A DNA stretch of 64,000 nt from Macropodus opercularis. Its lineage: Eukaryota > Chordata > Actinopteri > Anabantiformes > Osphronemidae. Made by a program: the position numbers and the translations under genes. Where the stretch lies: the NCBI GenBank assembly GCA_030770545.1, contig CM061097.1, positions 2,480,501 to 2,544,500 on the forward strand, given 5' to 3'. The notes beneath the pieces were generated by a model. That model made no database searches. It was not told where the DNA came from and saw only the letters and a program-made list of their open reading frames with translations. This document shows, one piece after another, positions 1-13,600 of this stretch (position 1 is the first letter of the stretch; each line of letters starts with the position of its first letter).

Positions 1-3000
1 AAGAGGCGCGCACAGCATCCTGAAAGTCTTTTATCACTCCCCTCTAAAGACGGAGGGTGCACATGAGTGAGTTTATCATTTGGTGCAGGTCCCTTAGGAC
101 CCAGTGGGTGTCCCTGAATGCTCCGGTTTTAATTAGAAACGTAGCATCACATCATCATCTTTCTCTTCTCCTCTCTTGGCTGCAGTGTTTACGGTGTATC
201 CGTTTGTCTTTGGGATTGAGACACAGGGTTCGGATCTGTGCATCATGGATGAGAGTGAGGCACGCAGCAGAGAGACGGGGCTCCATATTCTAAAATGCAC
301 TGCCGGCCGTGACTGGAAACTACGAGCCACGCTGTCAGTCTTTGTTCATATTGTTAGCGCTAACAGTTGTGGTTTTCTCAGGAAGTTTTTTGTTGCCCCT
401 GGCGACACCAAATATGCACAGCTTTGCTCCAGACCACAGCACGGTAGGATCGCTCTCCGTCAAAGCACTTCCTGTAACCTGAGAGCTTCAGCCCAAAGTA
501 AATGCTGTTGGCGTAAACAACACTTACACTTCCATCCATAGAGTGCTTTTACGTTTTAAGCTTAACATAACATCCTTTATTTGCTTTAGATTCGCAGCTG
601 TTGATATCTGTCATCTCTGGACTTTTCCTTTAATCGGCGTATCTGCATTGTCACTGTGGACTGCGCTGCTCGTGTGAGAGGCGTAGTGTCACTGTGGATG
701 CTGAGCGTAGCGGAGGCTGGTTGGAGGCTTCTCTGCTGATATTCCCCCATCATTGATATGCAAGCTGCGCCGCACAGGCGCTAGCGCAAGGTTAAGCATG
801 CGTGACGGCCGGGCTTAGGAACTGCTTCACACACTCTCCTTCTCATTCTGTATCACTCTCTCCTGTGCACACGCACACACACACATGCACACATTGCTTT
901 TACTGTGCCTGTCTGTGTGAATAGCCCTTAGTTCTTCCTCCATGTCTCACTCTCATATGTCCCTTATCTGCAAGCGAAGTTAAGCCAGCGAGTTCTTCAC
1001 TTTAATTCTTCAAATGTACAGTTGTTACGTGACTGCTTAAGGTCTGTCCACCAATCCCCACGTCCCTCTTCTCTCTGCATCCTCTTGCTTACAGTTTGAA
1101 TTGCTAACAGACCTCCTGACTCTTTAAGGTCGACCTAATGACATCTCTCAACCACAGAGATGCCAGACACATGTGGTTTTGGGATTAAATGTTTCTTTCC
1201 TGTGCACATACGGATTGCATACATTTTCCTGCTTGCAGATATAAGATATATTTCTCTGAATGGTTAGTCATTTATTTATTTTTCCTCCAGAGTCTCTGTG
1301 CAGGACTTAATAGTCTCACATTCTTCTCCAAATTGCCCTAGATTGCCTTCATCTGTATCAGTTTTTTTTTTTATCTCATCTGGAAGCTTTGTTGTTCAAA
1401 AGAATAGACGTCTATTAGAGCCCAATAAAAAGGGATTCTACTTCTATAAGATTAGAGCAGTGAATTCCTCCCGGTCGCCTCCTCCTCGCTCTGGTTTGGT
1501 TAGAGCGGCTACTGATTGTGGAATGTTGCTTTGTGTGAGCTAAACAATGACAGTGGGCTGTTGGAGGGACGGTGGAGCGGGCAGGAGACGAGTATGTCCC
1601 AGGCCATCGAGCCCCACCTCCTACCACACGATCCCAAAAGAGGAAAATCAAACGGAGAAGATTTAAGTCTGTAAAATGAAACATTCACTAAGAATAGGCC
1701 GGATAATATACGTGTATTTAAGGATTCTCATTTTAAAATGAGCCACTTGAAACCATTGTGTAAAGCTAATAGTAACTTAGTGAACCTGTTAACTACAACT
1801 GGCTGAACTTTAGCAGGAGACAAAACCAACAGCCACCAGCTCCTGTATGAGAAATAGGGAGACGCACATTTCTGAGCAGGCACGGTTTCAAAACTTGAAA
1901 AGAGAATTTCCAGCAGTAAGTGATTCGCTGGTACTGAATAATGTGCTGTGTGAGTGTAGAAGGTCTACGCATCATCTTCTTCAGGCTTTAGGAATCAGAA
2001 CGTAGAAATGTTCATGATTTCACGTCTATTCATTTTAAAATCGCTTCCAAGAATCTTAGGTCTGTTTGAAAGCACGTGTTGGAAGTAGTAGAGCAGAAGG
2101 GGCCGCAGCCCCGGCGTGTGCGTTGTTTTGGGTTATGTTGTGCTGCACACAGCAGGGAACCTGTGCGCTGGCAATCCATTAAACTCCTGTGCTCCACAGC
2201 GACTGTAAAAAGAGACTTTGAAAGAATATAGTAATTACCCTGCTATGATCAGTAAGTGTTGTCAAACTCTGTTCTCTCTGTAAACAGCAGTTTAATATTC
2301 TGGCGTATACGGCTGTGTTGCATTCAAGATTTACTGTAATAGCTTGTAGAGAAATTTGAACAAGGAAAATACTCCTAAAATCATTGGTGTTCTTTCAGCT
2401 GTGAAATTAAACAAACTCCCCATGAGAGGTGACTCAATCTAAACAAATCAAAGCCAATGAAATGGAACTCAAATTAAGAAAGTGATGGATTTGCCTCTGC
2501 TTTTATTTGATTTATACATTTTACATGTTTGGCAAACAAATTCCACTTGAAGGAAAATCTTACTGACTGAATGTGTGAATGGCATTTTGTTAAATAAGGG
2601 ACACAACTGGACGTAGTCTCATTAAGAGCGTGGGTAAACAGTGAGCTTACCCTTCTTGCTTTCTCACCAGCTCTCTGTTTCTCCCTCTCACTGATAAGCT
2701 GGCATTTCCTGTTATCTCAGCTCCAGGCATTGTTGTCTGCACACTGAGACAGTAGAGTCTCTGCACTGCTGACAGAACAAGAACTGTTTCACGTCTGATT
2801 GTGCCTGTATCAGGCGGGGAACGCTTCCTTTTTATTGTGTTGTCTGTTCAAGTCTTAATTGCAGCTGCACGAATTTGCTGTTTTCAAGATGTGGGTGAGG
2901 GAGAGTATCCTGCCAGAGCTGCCACGAGTCAGTCAGCGGCCTCGGTTACACGCCACCCACTCAGCACATGGCCCATGTTCTCGCAGATACAAAAACATAA

Positions 3001-6000
3001 GGCACAATAATGAATTGATCATTAAGACAACATTAGTTGTATTCGGCTACACTCGTTACAAAGTGTGATTGAAGCGAGAACAAAGAACGAAACAAAAGTC
3101 AAATATTCAGTCAAAAGGAATCATGATTAAACTCACATCTTAGCAGCTGCGTGATCTCATCAAATGCAGCAGAGGTGCAGGGATGTTAGGCTGTAGAGTT
3201 AGTTCTGCCTATCGGTGCATGGTTGGATTATATTTTATGTGCATACAACATATAGAGCGGCTGTGCATCCCTGCTAGTTCGCAGCCATGTCAGTCAGATA
3301 AGGCCGTGTCCTCACAACCCAGGGTGGCGGTTTGCAAATACCGTTGGACTCGGTCAGAGCATCTTGATAAGGTGGCTGTTATCAGTCCTCGTCCTGTTCA
3401 CCCAGTGACTCAAGTACTACTGGGCTGATGTTTTCTCTCTCATGCCTCAGTCTTTACTCAGCCTTTGCACAGTTACAGCTGCTTCACTGGACATTTGACA
3501 TTATCAGGGACACGATGCAGTTTATGAACATAGAGAAATGAAAGTTGAACATTGCTGCTGTTGTGCAGCTACTTTACATCTCAGACATGATATTCTTTGT
3601 TGTTCAATAAACCTGCTTTACTGCATTTGTCTTCACCTTGTATTAGACTGTCCCAAGGGTGGTGCGGGGAGGAGAGGATTCTGGGATCCCCAGTTAATGA
3701 AAGGTAAACACAAGGTCTCCATCGCGGTGAGCCAAAGAACGCAGCAGCCTTCCTCTCTGTCAGGATATGAGCTTCGTTCTTTGGACGTTTCACCTCTGTA
3801 GAGGCGAATTCCTCAGTGCAGGAGGCAAATACTAAGAGCGGCTGCGCTGTTTACAGCCACATGGACCTTTACCTCTGTGGTACAGCATGTGGCATCAAAC
3901 TGAACATGTCCTCATGTGCGTGTCGACATCATCATCCCTGGCGACAGCGTGCACGACGTGTTTGAAATGTTCCTCTGGTCAACCTCTCACACGGTCCCCA
4001 AGTCCGCCGGCACACGCTCCACCAGCCTCTGCCAAGCCGGTGCTGGAGCATTCGGGCCTGTCACCCAGCCAAAGCTCCGCTGAGGGTTTACTACGTGTTG
4101 TGGAAGTGAGAGGGATAAAGGCTACGGCAAACATTTGCTCAGCAAAGCAGCATGTGAGACCATCTCAGTGGAGACAAAACACAGGAACACGAGCAGATAA
4201 AACACAGTTTATTTGACTACGAGTTTCTCTCCTCGGGCTGTTTTCACGCAGGATTATGACATGTGTTGTGTTAATCTTCAAAGCTGCGCTGAACTTTTCA
4301 CTCTCAACATCGAACCTGCGACTGACGTCTGCGCAGAGACCAGTCAGCGTCAGAAGGAATCTACTTTATATGAATATCTCTCCATTCAAGTGCTTTGCCT
4401 TTAGCAGGAGCCATTAGAGGCTCCCCAGGGGACGCAGCGGAAGGGTAATGGAGAATATAGATTTAACTTGTGACCATCAGCAAAAACGCCAATTAGAAAT
4501 GCATCAGCAAGCAGTCAGTGATAGAGCCACAGCACACTGCCTGTTGGGGATTCATTGAAGTATTCGACTGAGATATGGCACCAAGTTGAATGAGTCTAAT
4601 GGAAGTCTTGGTACCGTCTTATTATATTTATGCAGTTAGTCTACGCTCGTTTTCTAGTCTTTGTTCCACAGGGTTTTCAGCTAGTTTGGTTTAGACCTGG
4701 TAAAGCAAGAGGGGAGACGGTATCTTTAGTTGCAGTCTGTCGTTGGAGGGGCTCATGTGTAACACCGGCTCTCAGATCCTCCCAGACAGAGGCGTGTGAC
4801 AGCAGCATGTTCACGGCGTCCTGGTCGGGTTTGCTGTGAGGCTGCACCATCGCTCCTCCTCGGTGCTGTCCTGACCTCCCCTTCATGCGCTTCCTAGCTC
4901 CTTTCATTAATCATTTACTCTTCCCCCTCGCTCCATCCCTCCTCCACCACCTTGATCTTTCTCTTTGTCTCTACCCTCTAGGCTCTTGTTGCTGCTAATC
5001 TTCTTTTTTATCTTTCCCTCCATCACCATATCTTCATCTCTCCGCTGACAGGATAAATGATCTTTTGTTGTCTGTGCTATCAGTGTTTCATTGCAGTCGA
5101 ATCCCATAATCTCTCTCCGTTCTGGCTTTTCTTGACACACGTGTTGGACCTTTACTCCACTTCGCCCCAGTTGTGCCTGTGTTCATTGAGTGCTTCAGAG
5201 AGTATCTCAAACAAAGCGCAGTATGCAGCAGCACTTTCAAACAATGAATCCAGTCACACCTAGCTCCAAGTCCCCCCGTCCCATTCATTAAAACTATGCT
5301 CTGCCTGATGAAAATGCATCAGGGATTAGTCCACTAAAACCTGGTTTTCCATATAAAGTGATTAGGCCACGATCCTGTCGCGGCACCTTTCCCAGACGAG
5401 GTGTGTTCATAAATAGATCTCTCCTGAAGATGTTCCTCGCTGGATAAAGGCTCCATAATCCCCATGGTTGTTTGGGTTGTCTCTGTTGTTTTCCTGAAGC
5501 TCTGTGTATAAAATGAATTATTCAGCGTTGTGATGGGTCTATATTTGTCATTGTTTATCTTGCCTCAATGCCCCTGCCACCATCATCTCTGCCCCACCAC
5601 CATCGCTGTCTCCCAGCTTTCGCTTGTCTGTCTGGTGCTACCCGCAGAGGATGCTCCACTTTAATGAATGAAGTGAAGTCATTTAGCAGGCCTCTTAATG
5701 GCACATAAAGCCCCGCTGCTAGGCTTGATTAATCAGGGAAAGTGTTTGGCTGTCACACACAGGGCTGTCCTCAGCAGGGGCAGCAGCGCTCCCCTTTAAT
5801 GCAGGTCCTTCTCTATCCACGCCAGAGTTGTCAGCAGCCCAAGCTGCCGGTGCTCTACCCATCCAGTGGTGCTCGTTGGTTGGAGGAGAAGGGACAGTGA
5901 GGTCTCGCTGTAGCCTGGGAATGAGATCCTGCTTCTAAAGAAAAGGCAGGTGTCTGCTGCGTCATGTCCACGATGGCTCTTTTACATTTGGTCACATTAA

Positions 6001-9000
6001 GTGCTGAGCTGGTGTATAAATGTAATTATCATTTATGCTAGACTCACACACAGTCATGTGAGTTTTGCCATCTGGTGTTTGTGTGCACATGTTCACAGCC
6101 TGGTTCGACGCACGTTATTTGCAAAGCTCATTAAGTTGCTCAGGTTTCTACAGTGTAACTCGTGTTGCTGCTGTCACCGCCTGTATTGCATCAGTCACCT
6201 GCAGCAACTCTGCAGAATCAAGCATGGAAAAATAGTCTGAAAAATGATGGCAACATATGCCAGACAGGCTGCATTAGCAAAGAGGCGTTCAGTGTCTCCT
6301 GAAGCTAATTAACTGCCTTGCAAAGTGAAAGCGCCACGCGGGAAATGGGGACGCAGCTAAACATCGCGTTTCACCAAACTGAAGGTAACTTCAGGTTTAA
6401 TTTATAGTTCTACTCAGTCTGTGGCATAACCGAAGCAGTGACTATTGATTTATTGTTCTGAGAAGAGTTCCACTGGCTTGGAAGCTACGTTGTTCAAAGA
6501 CGCTGCAGCTCTCAGTGGATCCTTCACTGTCTCTTTTACCGACATTGTTCTTCGCTATGAGCACACAGCAGCGATTTAAGACTGTAATTTTGTCTTTCGT
6601 AGTAGGATGCATATCTAGGAGATAATTACAGTATTTCAGCTTCCTGTCTGTGACTTAGTTCAATCTGGGATTACTTTTCCTTTGTTATTACCTCTCACAG
6701 AACTCATTGAAATTCATTTATAAAAATATAATGAAATCCGGCGCGTGCTTTAAGGCGCAGTGCTCCTGCGCTCTTTCATTCTGTCATTTCTGAATGTTGT
6801 AGTTTCGGCACAGCTTGTAGTCATTTGCGTTTACGCTTGGAGAATGGTGAGATTCCAGTCTGGCTTGGCCTGGCTGTTTCCGTTGCAGGGTTTTGTGTTA
6901 ATTTGCAGAAGGAGGTCACAGCAGGGTGCTTGGCTAACTGAGACGGCGCTCAGCGAGAATCCTCAACATTAGAATATGAAAGTTTGCAGATCTCACGAGG
7001 ATTCGTCTAGGGGCTCATTCACCAGCACCCATCACCTCTATCCTCCCCATCTGCCTTTTTCCCTGCCTCTCTCTAATCCCCCCTTCTCCAGTCTCCCCTC
7101 TTCACCAGACCCTTTCATCTCTCACTGCTACACTCCTGTCACCCCATCACGCTCCATTTTCTTTTTTTTTATTTCCCTCTGATTCTGTAATTTTCCTCCA
7201 TGGTGGAAATGGAGAGCAGGGTTATGTTTTAGGCTTGTGGCTTTTTGTTTGTTTGTCCGTCCTGTATTTATTTGTTTCCTTGTGACCCAATCTGACCGGT
7301 TAGCTAGAGCCACACGATGTTGGACGACACATTCAGATTGACGGCTTGTCTCAGTTTTACAGGTTTGACTGTGAGGCTAAATTAGCTACTACTCGCCTTG
7401 TACACTGTGTCTGAATGAGGTGAGAATATGGCAGCGTCATCACACTGAAGTTAATTTAGCTTTAAATACTCATTTTATTTTACTAAACTGCACATTTCCA
7501 GTCTATAATCATCATGTATCAGTAGCAAACAAAGTAGAAAAGATGTTTTCTTTCTCTGACACATCTCTGTTAGTGAGATCTCACATGTCTAACTCCTATT
7601 TGACAGATGATTTCCTGTCACTACACCCACTAGATCAGATGTAATTTGGGCAAATAAGATGCATCTTAGGGGATAAGACACTCTATTAACTGTTTGCTCT
7701 TTCTGATCAAACGTGTTGTTAAACTACATCAGCACAGCAGCACATCTTGTAAATATGTCCATTAACATGCAGATTCAGATCAGAAGTTTAATCACTTTTC
7801 CATTTAATCTTTAACAAGGGTGAAATAATCTGAAGCTAATCTATAACAGGCGAATACAATCACTCCAGCCATTGTCTCTTGTGATTTGAAGCTTTGCCAG
7901 ACTTTGATCGCCATGGCAGTAAATTGATTAGCAGTGATCTACTGCGCCTCCCAAATGCTGATCCTAGAAAAACAGGTTGTGGGTGAGCTTCAGCGAGTTC
8001 TCCCGCCTCCGCCGCCCTCTCTGTGCAGCTGGGTAACAAGGCAACGCAGGAGCCGCTTCCTGTCTGCTGCCTTCATTAGGCCAACATCGGTCGGCGTGTT
8101 TTGCGGGAGCAGCAGCGTCGGGGTCGACACCAAATATGAATTTAATTAAAAGTGACTCACAGAAGACAAAACCACTTGCATTTGAAGGACAAAAGGGTCA
8201 GGTGTGGATCTTTAACAGCCCCCCCAACACCAACCTTCTCCACTTGTACCCACTCATCACCTGCCTCACACGACACACGCATGTGCACACCCACACACAC
8301 AGTTGAGCAAATAAGTAGGAGAAGGAGAAATGGGAGCCACCTGATCTCCTCAATCATCCCAGTTGCAGCTGTGATTATTGCAAAGTGGTTCTTATTTACA
8401 ACACAAAATTGCAAAGGTAGGCAGGTCGGAAATAAAAAATGTCTTCAATTTTCCGGTGTATGTCCGACAGCAAGGGCAAGCGCCAAACGAGCTTTAATGT
8501 GAGTGGATTAATGGGGATTCAGAAACCATTACAAATGTATTGCCTCCTCGCTTTGAGCACTTTTACCTCAAATTCTAACACAGAGATTATTTAAAATGAC
8601 AGTTTATTTAATGACGATTTCACCTAATGTGTCAGAGAGGATTCTTAACCTTGAACATAATCCTCCAACCTTATCTCCGTTCAGTATTTCGACTCTGTCA
8701 GTCAGGTGAGTTTCACAGACTTGGGTGCATTTTATCAGCAGGAGGCTCAACTGAACAAACAGTGAGAGAACAATGGAAGAGCAGCGTAAGGGGCAGCACA
8801 AGTGTTTTCAGAGTGTGTTCCGTCAACTTTGAGGAAATTAGTAGCTCGGAGTTAAAGTTCAGTGGATGGTGAAGGCTCACAGGCCTCAGCGGTCTGTCAA
8901 TTCGCCTTCATGTGTGTGGGAAATACAATACTGGCGTGAGAGAGGCGAGTGACTCAGGTGTGTGTTTGCAAACCTCAGTGCATTTAAATTGTGTTTTAGG

Positions 9001-10651
9001 CCACAAGTATTTCACCCAAACTTCCCTCTCACACCCTCTGATGTTTCTATTGCTTTTACTGAATCCCCTTTCTCCCCTTTTCCATTCATCCTTCGTGGTT
9101 TGCTCACTTTCTTTGACCCCTTTATCTGCATCCAGGCCACAGGTCACGTCTCCTCTTTTGAAATCAATCATAGGTCAAAGCTTTCAGTCTGTCTCGAGGC
9201 TGTGTTTTTTGTGGTAATAGATAGCTGACTGGATACAAGCCAGCGCGTGCTGAGGACAAGCTTTCATTTCTTTATTTATTCCCACTGACACAATGAATTC
9301 ATTCATGCAGCTGTCGGTCTCATCATCGTCGCTGTGAACGTATCCATCCTACATACATGAGATCTTTCACCGCTAATAAAACGTTTGGTTCTGCGGTACC
9401 TGACGTTGATGTTCACAGGGGAGAGCGACAGATTTAGAAAGGTTGACAGAAGAACGACGCAGAACAGAGCGACTGAACAGGTTTGCTCTTAGAAGTGTTC
9501 AGAGTTGTACAGTGCCCTCCCCCAAAAAACGGGCACATCTTTTATTCATGTTCAGTTGTCGAGGTGTCAAGAGTTTTGTCAAGCCTCTCATTGTTCTGTT
9601 AACCTTGTCCCTGTGAAATGTTCTGTCTCTATCGCTTTGGTTAAACATTACTGCTACGCCACAGGGTCCGCGGAGAGAGGAGGGGAGAGAAAGAGTGAGG
9701 CGGGAATGGAGCAGAGGTTCCCTTCATCCTCACGGTGGATTAACAGTGTGGTGTCTGAGCAGAAACAAATGCAAGAGGAAACAAGCCAGGAAAGAAAGAG
9801 GCGAGATGAACGGGATGGAGAGGACAAATGGAAATGGAGGAGAAGGATGGAAGAGCGAGGGAGTGAGGAGGCACAACTGTGTCTGTGTGCAGAGCTGAAA
9901 CGTGCGCAGTCCATCATCTTCAGACAGGCAGACGTGGCTGTCGGGGGAGTTTATTTTTACCTTGATATCAGAGAAGTGTGGGTCTGGATCGGCTGCAGCG
10001 GGCTGGTTGCACCTTTCAGCGGGGGGTATAACATGCTTCACACCTGACACACAAATAAACATGGAGCCACCGAGCCTCAAGACGGAACCGAAAAAATATT
10101 TTAATAACTAATTGCGCTCAGTTCTTAATATGCATTAGTTGCAGCTTGTCAAGATCTCACAGGGTGCCAGACAAAGTCATTGTGATTTTTTATTGATCAT
10201 CACCCAACCTCCTCTTAGGTACCAGCACAAACACACAAGGAGAATTGTTTAACAAATCAAGCCTGTAATTAATTCGTACGGAGATCAAAGTCGTAGCGCT
10301 AAGTCCATGGACGGCCTGAGGTGTAGGAGCCGGGTGAGGTACAGTGCAGCCCCACCAGGATCGCCACGCTGTTTGTTCTTTAAAGAGCTGGGCTGCTTTA
10401 TTTCTACTACCTCGGCATATTGAACCGCCTGTTGCTTGGCATTTCAGGGTTGATTAGTGATCTCGAAGCTGGTGTGTGTGTGTGTTTCTCGTGAGGTTTA
10501 GAACAGACTGTGACACCCTCACACATCATCTTAACTATAGAGTGTGTTTTCAAGAAAACATTACAGCAGCGACTTCTTCTACGTGTATGTCACATGTTTC
10601 ATTTTTGTCTGATCGCAGTACTTAAACACGCCTTCTCTGTTTTGTGTGCAG
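1..10651 (+). other. ssbp2 intron 1 (3' part)
   Basis: No coding exon was recognised here. Open frames, the longest about 180 codons at 9505-10047, lack recognisable domains and splice context. The SSBP first exon (start of the LUFS domain) was looked for and not found, so it should lie further left. The stretch has purine- and pyrimidine-rich runs, short CA repeats and an AT-rich patch at about 5640-5850 that might be regulatory. Confidence 0.7.
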
Positions 10652-13600
10652 GTTAGCTCTGTACGTCTACGAGTACCTGCTGCATGTAGGAGCACAGAAG
10701 TCAGCACAGACCTTCCTCTCAGAGGTGAGTCAAGCTGTTTGCATGTCAGAGCACAGCCAATGCACTTAATGTGTCCAAGGTGGTCTGACCCTCATTCTAC
10801 ATGTCAAGCAAGTGTAGCAGCTAATTGAATTAGCCTGGCCGAGCAGTGCTGAGCCAACAGGTTAGTAGCAGCAGATGGGCTTTTTACCATTAGTGTTGCG
10901 TTTAGTGAGGCCGCAGCCAGAGCGGGGAGTTTCAGTGCTCAGGCTGGAGCTGACATCAGCACCTTCGTCACTGTCCACATCTCGCAGTTTCATCTTCTAG
11001 TCTCTATTCTCGGTCCTTCCACCGAGCTCGTCTTCACTTTAATTCTGCAGAGGTAAAAAGGTGAAGCGGTGAAAATGAGGTCAGTTGATTCTGGTGCTTC
11101 GTCGTAAGTGACGGTAAATTACAGTGTAGGAGACAGCGGCTGGAGGCTTGTTGTAGCTCGGCCAGAGGAAGCGTAGAACAAAAGAGAGGGGGATGGAAAA
11201 GGTTACATCATCAGCTGGCACCGGTTCTCATCACTCTGACTTAGTGTGTGTTCGCCTGTGCACACACACACACACACACACACCTCTGTCTCTCTGACAC
11301 CCTTTCCTCTCTGGCATATCACTTGCTCTCTTCCGCAGATGTTGGAGATGAAAAGGATAGGCGGTGTCGTGTTCAAGTGTGGGAACGCATTAGCTTAGAG
11401 TGCGACAAGTATAAACACAGATTGTAAACAATAACTATGCACACATATGCACGCACACATTATGCTGGAATGTAGGGAGGCTCTTCAAACAGCATATTAC
11501 ACAAATGGGATCAGTCATTTGTTTAAAGTGGCGCTGAGCTATATATACAGTACATCTTCTTAGTAAGGTTAGATACTTATGAAGAGGTTGACCTGCTGCA
11601 GCGAGCTAATACATCAAAGGCTTCTCTGGTGCGGTTATCAGTATGTATCCATCCACAAATCCTTAAAGGTCTGTCGTCCTTATCGCTGTACCTGAAATCT
11701 GTACAACAGCAGAATGTCTGGGCTACAGACTGGGTGGACAGGCCAAACAGCAGCCTGTTCCCATCCCTGAATCCCTGTATCAGTGACTTGTGGCAGATTC
11801 ATCCATCCATTAACTGCTTTTCCTGGTCAGGCTCGTGGGGCCGCTGCAGCCAATCCCAGGGCGAGAGGCAGGGTGCAGGGCGCCAGTCTATCACAGGACC
11901 AACGTATAGAGACAGACAATCATTCACCCCTACAGGCGCGTGTTAACGCCTGGGAAGCAGACAAACCGACGTTATGGTCACCAGAAGATGCTGGAGCAGT
12001 AAAATATACAACCTGTCAGGCCCGTTGTCCGGGGCTGCATGGGACTGGAAAAGCTTGTTTCTTCTGTGAAGTAGAACAGTTGACTTTTTATTAGTTTAAG
12101 ACAAACCTGGGTCCTGGATTTCAAACCCCAGTAAAGGCTGATGCATAAATACGTCCGGTCATACTGTCCAGCACTAGTTCAATATCCTGTATATTCAAAG
12201 AACAAAAGCCCACAATCATGAGTCATAAATCAGACCTGGTGCCTAAACCCAAATACTGAAACAACCAGCTCACAGTTGCAGGCAAAACAATACAATACAT
12301 GGAAATGTGTCAAATTGAATTAATAGTTTTAAAAACACGCAAAAATACCCAGAAACCCAACCAAAACACAGGAGGACAACACACAGGAGCATAAGAACGA
12401 AGCTCAAGTTCATTTAAGGTATTTAACAGAGGGCAGGACTTTTCTAAATGTCACTTCCCAGTGCAGTCAGAGCAGCGCCTGCATCGCTTACATCTGCCAG
12501 TAATCAGGCTGAATCTCGCTGTAGCCTGGCAAAGGTAAATGAATGAACCTCTGGGGAGAGCAGACCACAAGAAGACGGCATATGTGGGCACACTGCTATT
12601 TTCTTCCCCCAACACTTTCCAGATGAAGGAGGAATAAAGGAGCACGCTAAAAGTGTCCTGACCTGAACTGGCTGCGATTGCGTTCGGACTCAGCTACAGC
12701 CAATTAAATGTGAAAAATGAAGGCTGTCATGCTCATTCTGCATCTTTTGTACCGTTTGAGCAATTACGAGGGAGTAAATCCTTCTCTGTCACGGTGTGTA
12801 GGGACATTGCTCGCTGCCAATAATGTTTCAAGTCAAGATGTCTTCACGAGAACTGCTAACTTAGACCGAAAGCATGTGGGATAAACAAAGGGAGGCAGTT
12901 CCTGACCCCCCTCCTCCCCAGAAACACTTCAAAGCCAGCATTCCTTCGACATGTCACTATGTCTGATGTGCAACCGAGGTCAGGACGGTCTGATCGAAAG
13001 AGTAGTGACTCAGTTTTTCCTGTTTGTTCACAGTCTTAGAGGGCAGGTGGTACAATTGTTCTCATATACTTTTTACCCACATGAAACCTTTCAGCAAGGG
13101 AAATTAAAAAGGATGAGCATGAGATTAACTGAAAAGTCAGAGAGAAGCGGACGGGACAAAACAAACAGCGTCGTCGTCTGGTCTGAGCCTGTTCAGGCCG
13201 TAGATGTGTCTGTGTTTGCGCATCAGCCGATACATAAATCATTCCCACTCTGGGTGATGCGCTCACATTAGTTTCTGACCTTGACTCAGGTTTGAAGGTG
13301 TCACAGTGTTTCGATCGATGCGCTTGTCCGATGGTCGAAGTGTTTCCGAAATCCTCCTGGCTCATGCCGTTTGTTTGAGCCGTCTGAATGACACTGGCTG
13401 GCGGTGACCATGTCATCGATGCTGGCAGGCTCCGCTCCGTAGCTGCTTAAGCTATTAAGCATTAGCTTCATGACTGAACAAAGGTCTGATCTGGCTCTTC
13501 CAGTGGGTCTGTGTGTACCGCACACGACCGTACACTTTCACGTAGTTGTGGATAAAGGGGCTTTCAAGCTCACGTAGACTCACTTATCCACTTATGAATC

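Noticed and set aside
955..1000. 5S rRNA-like string (AAGCGAAGTTAAGCCAGC)
   Set aside because: Only a short, partial resemblance; no box A/IE/C arrangement and no flanking match.
9505..10047. 180-codon open frame on the plus strand
   Set aside because: Charged low-complexity translation (runs of E, R and K) from purine-rich DNA; no domain, no splice context, and inside ssbp2 intron 1.
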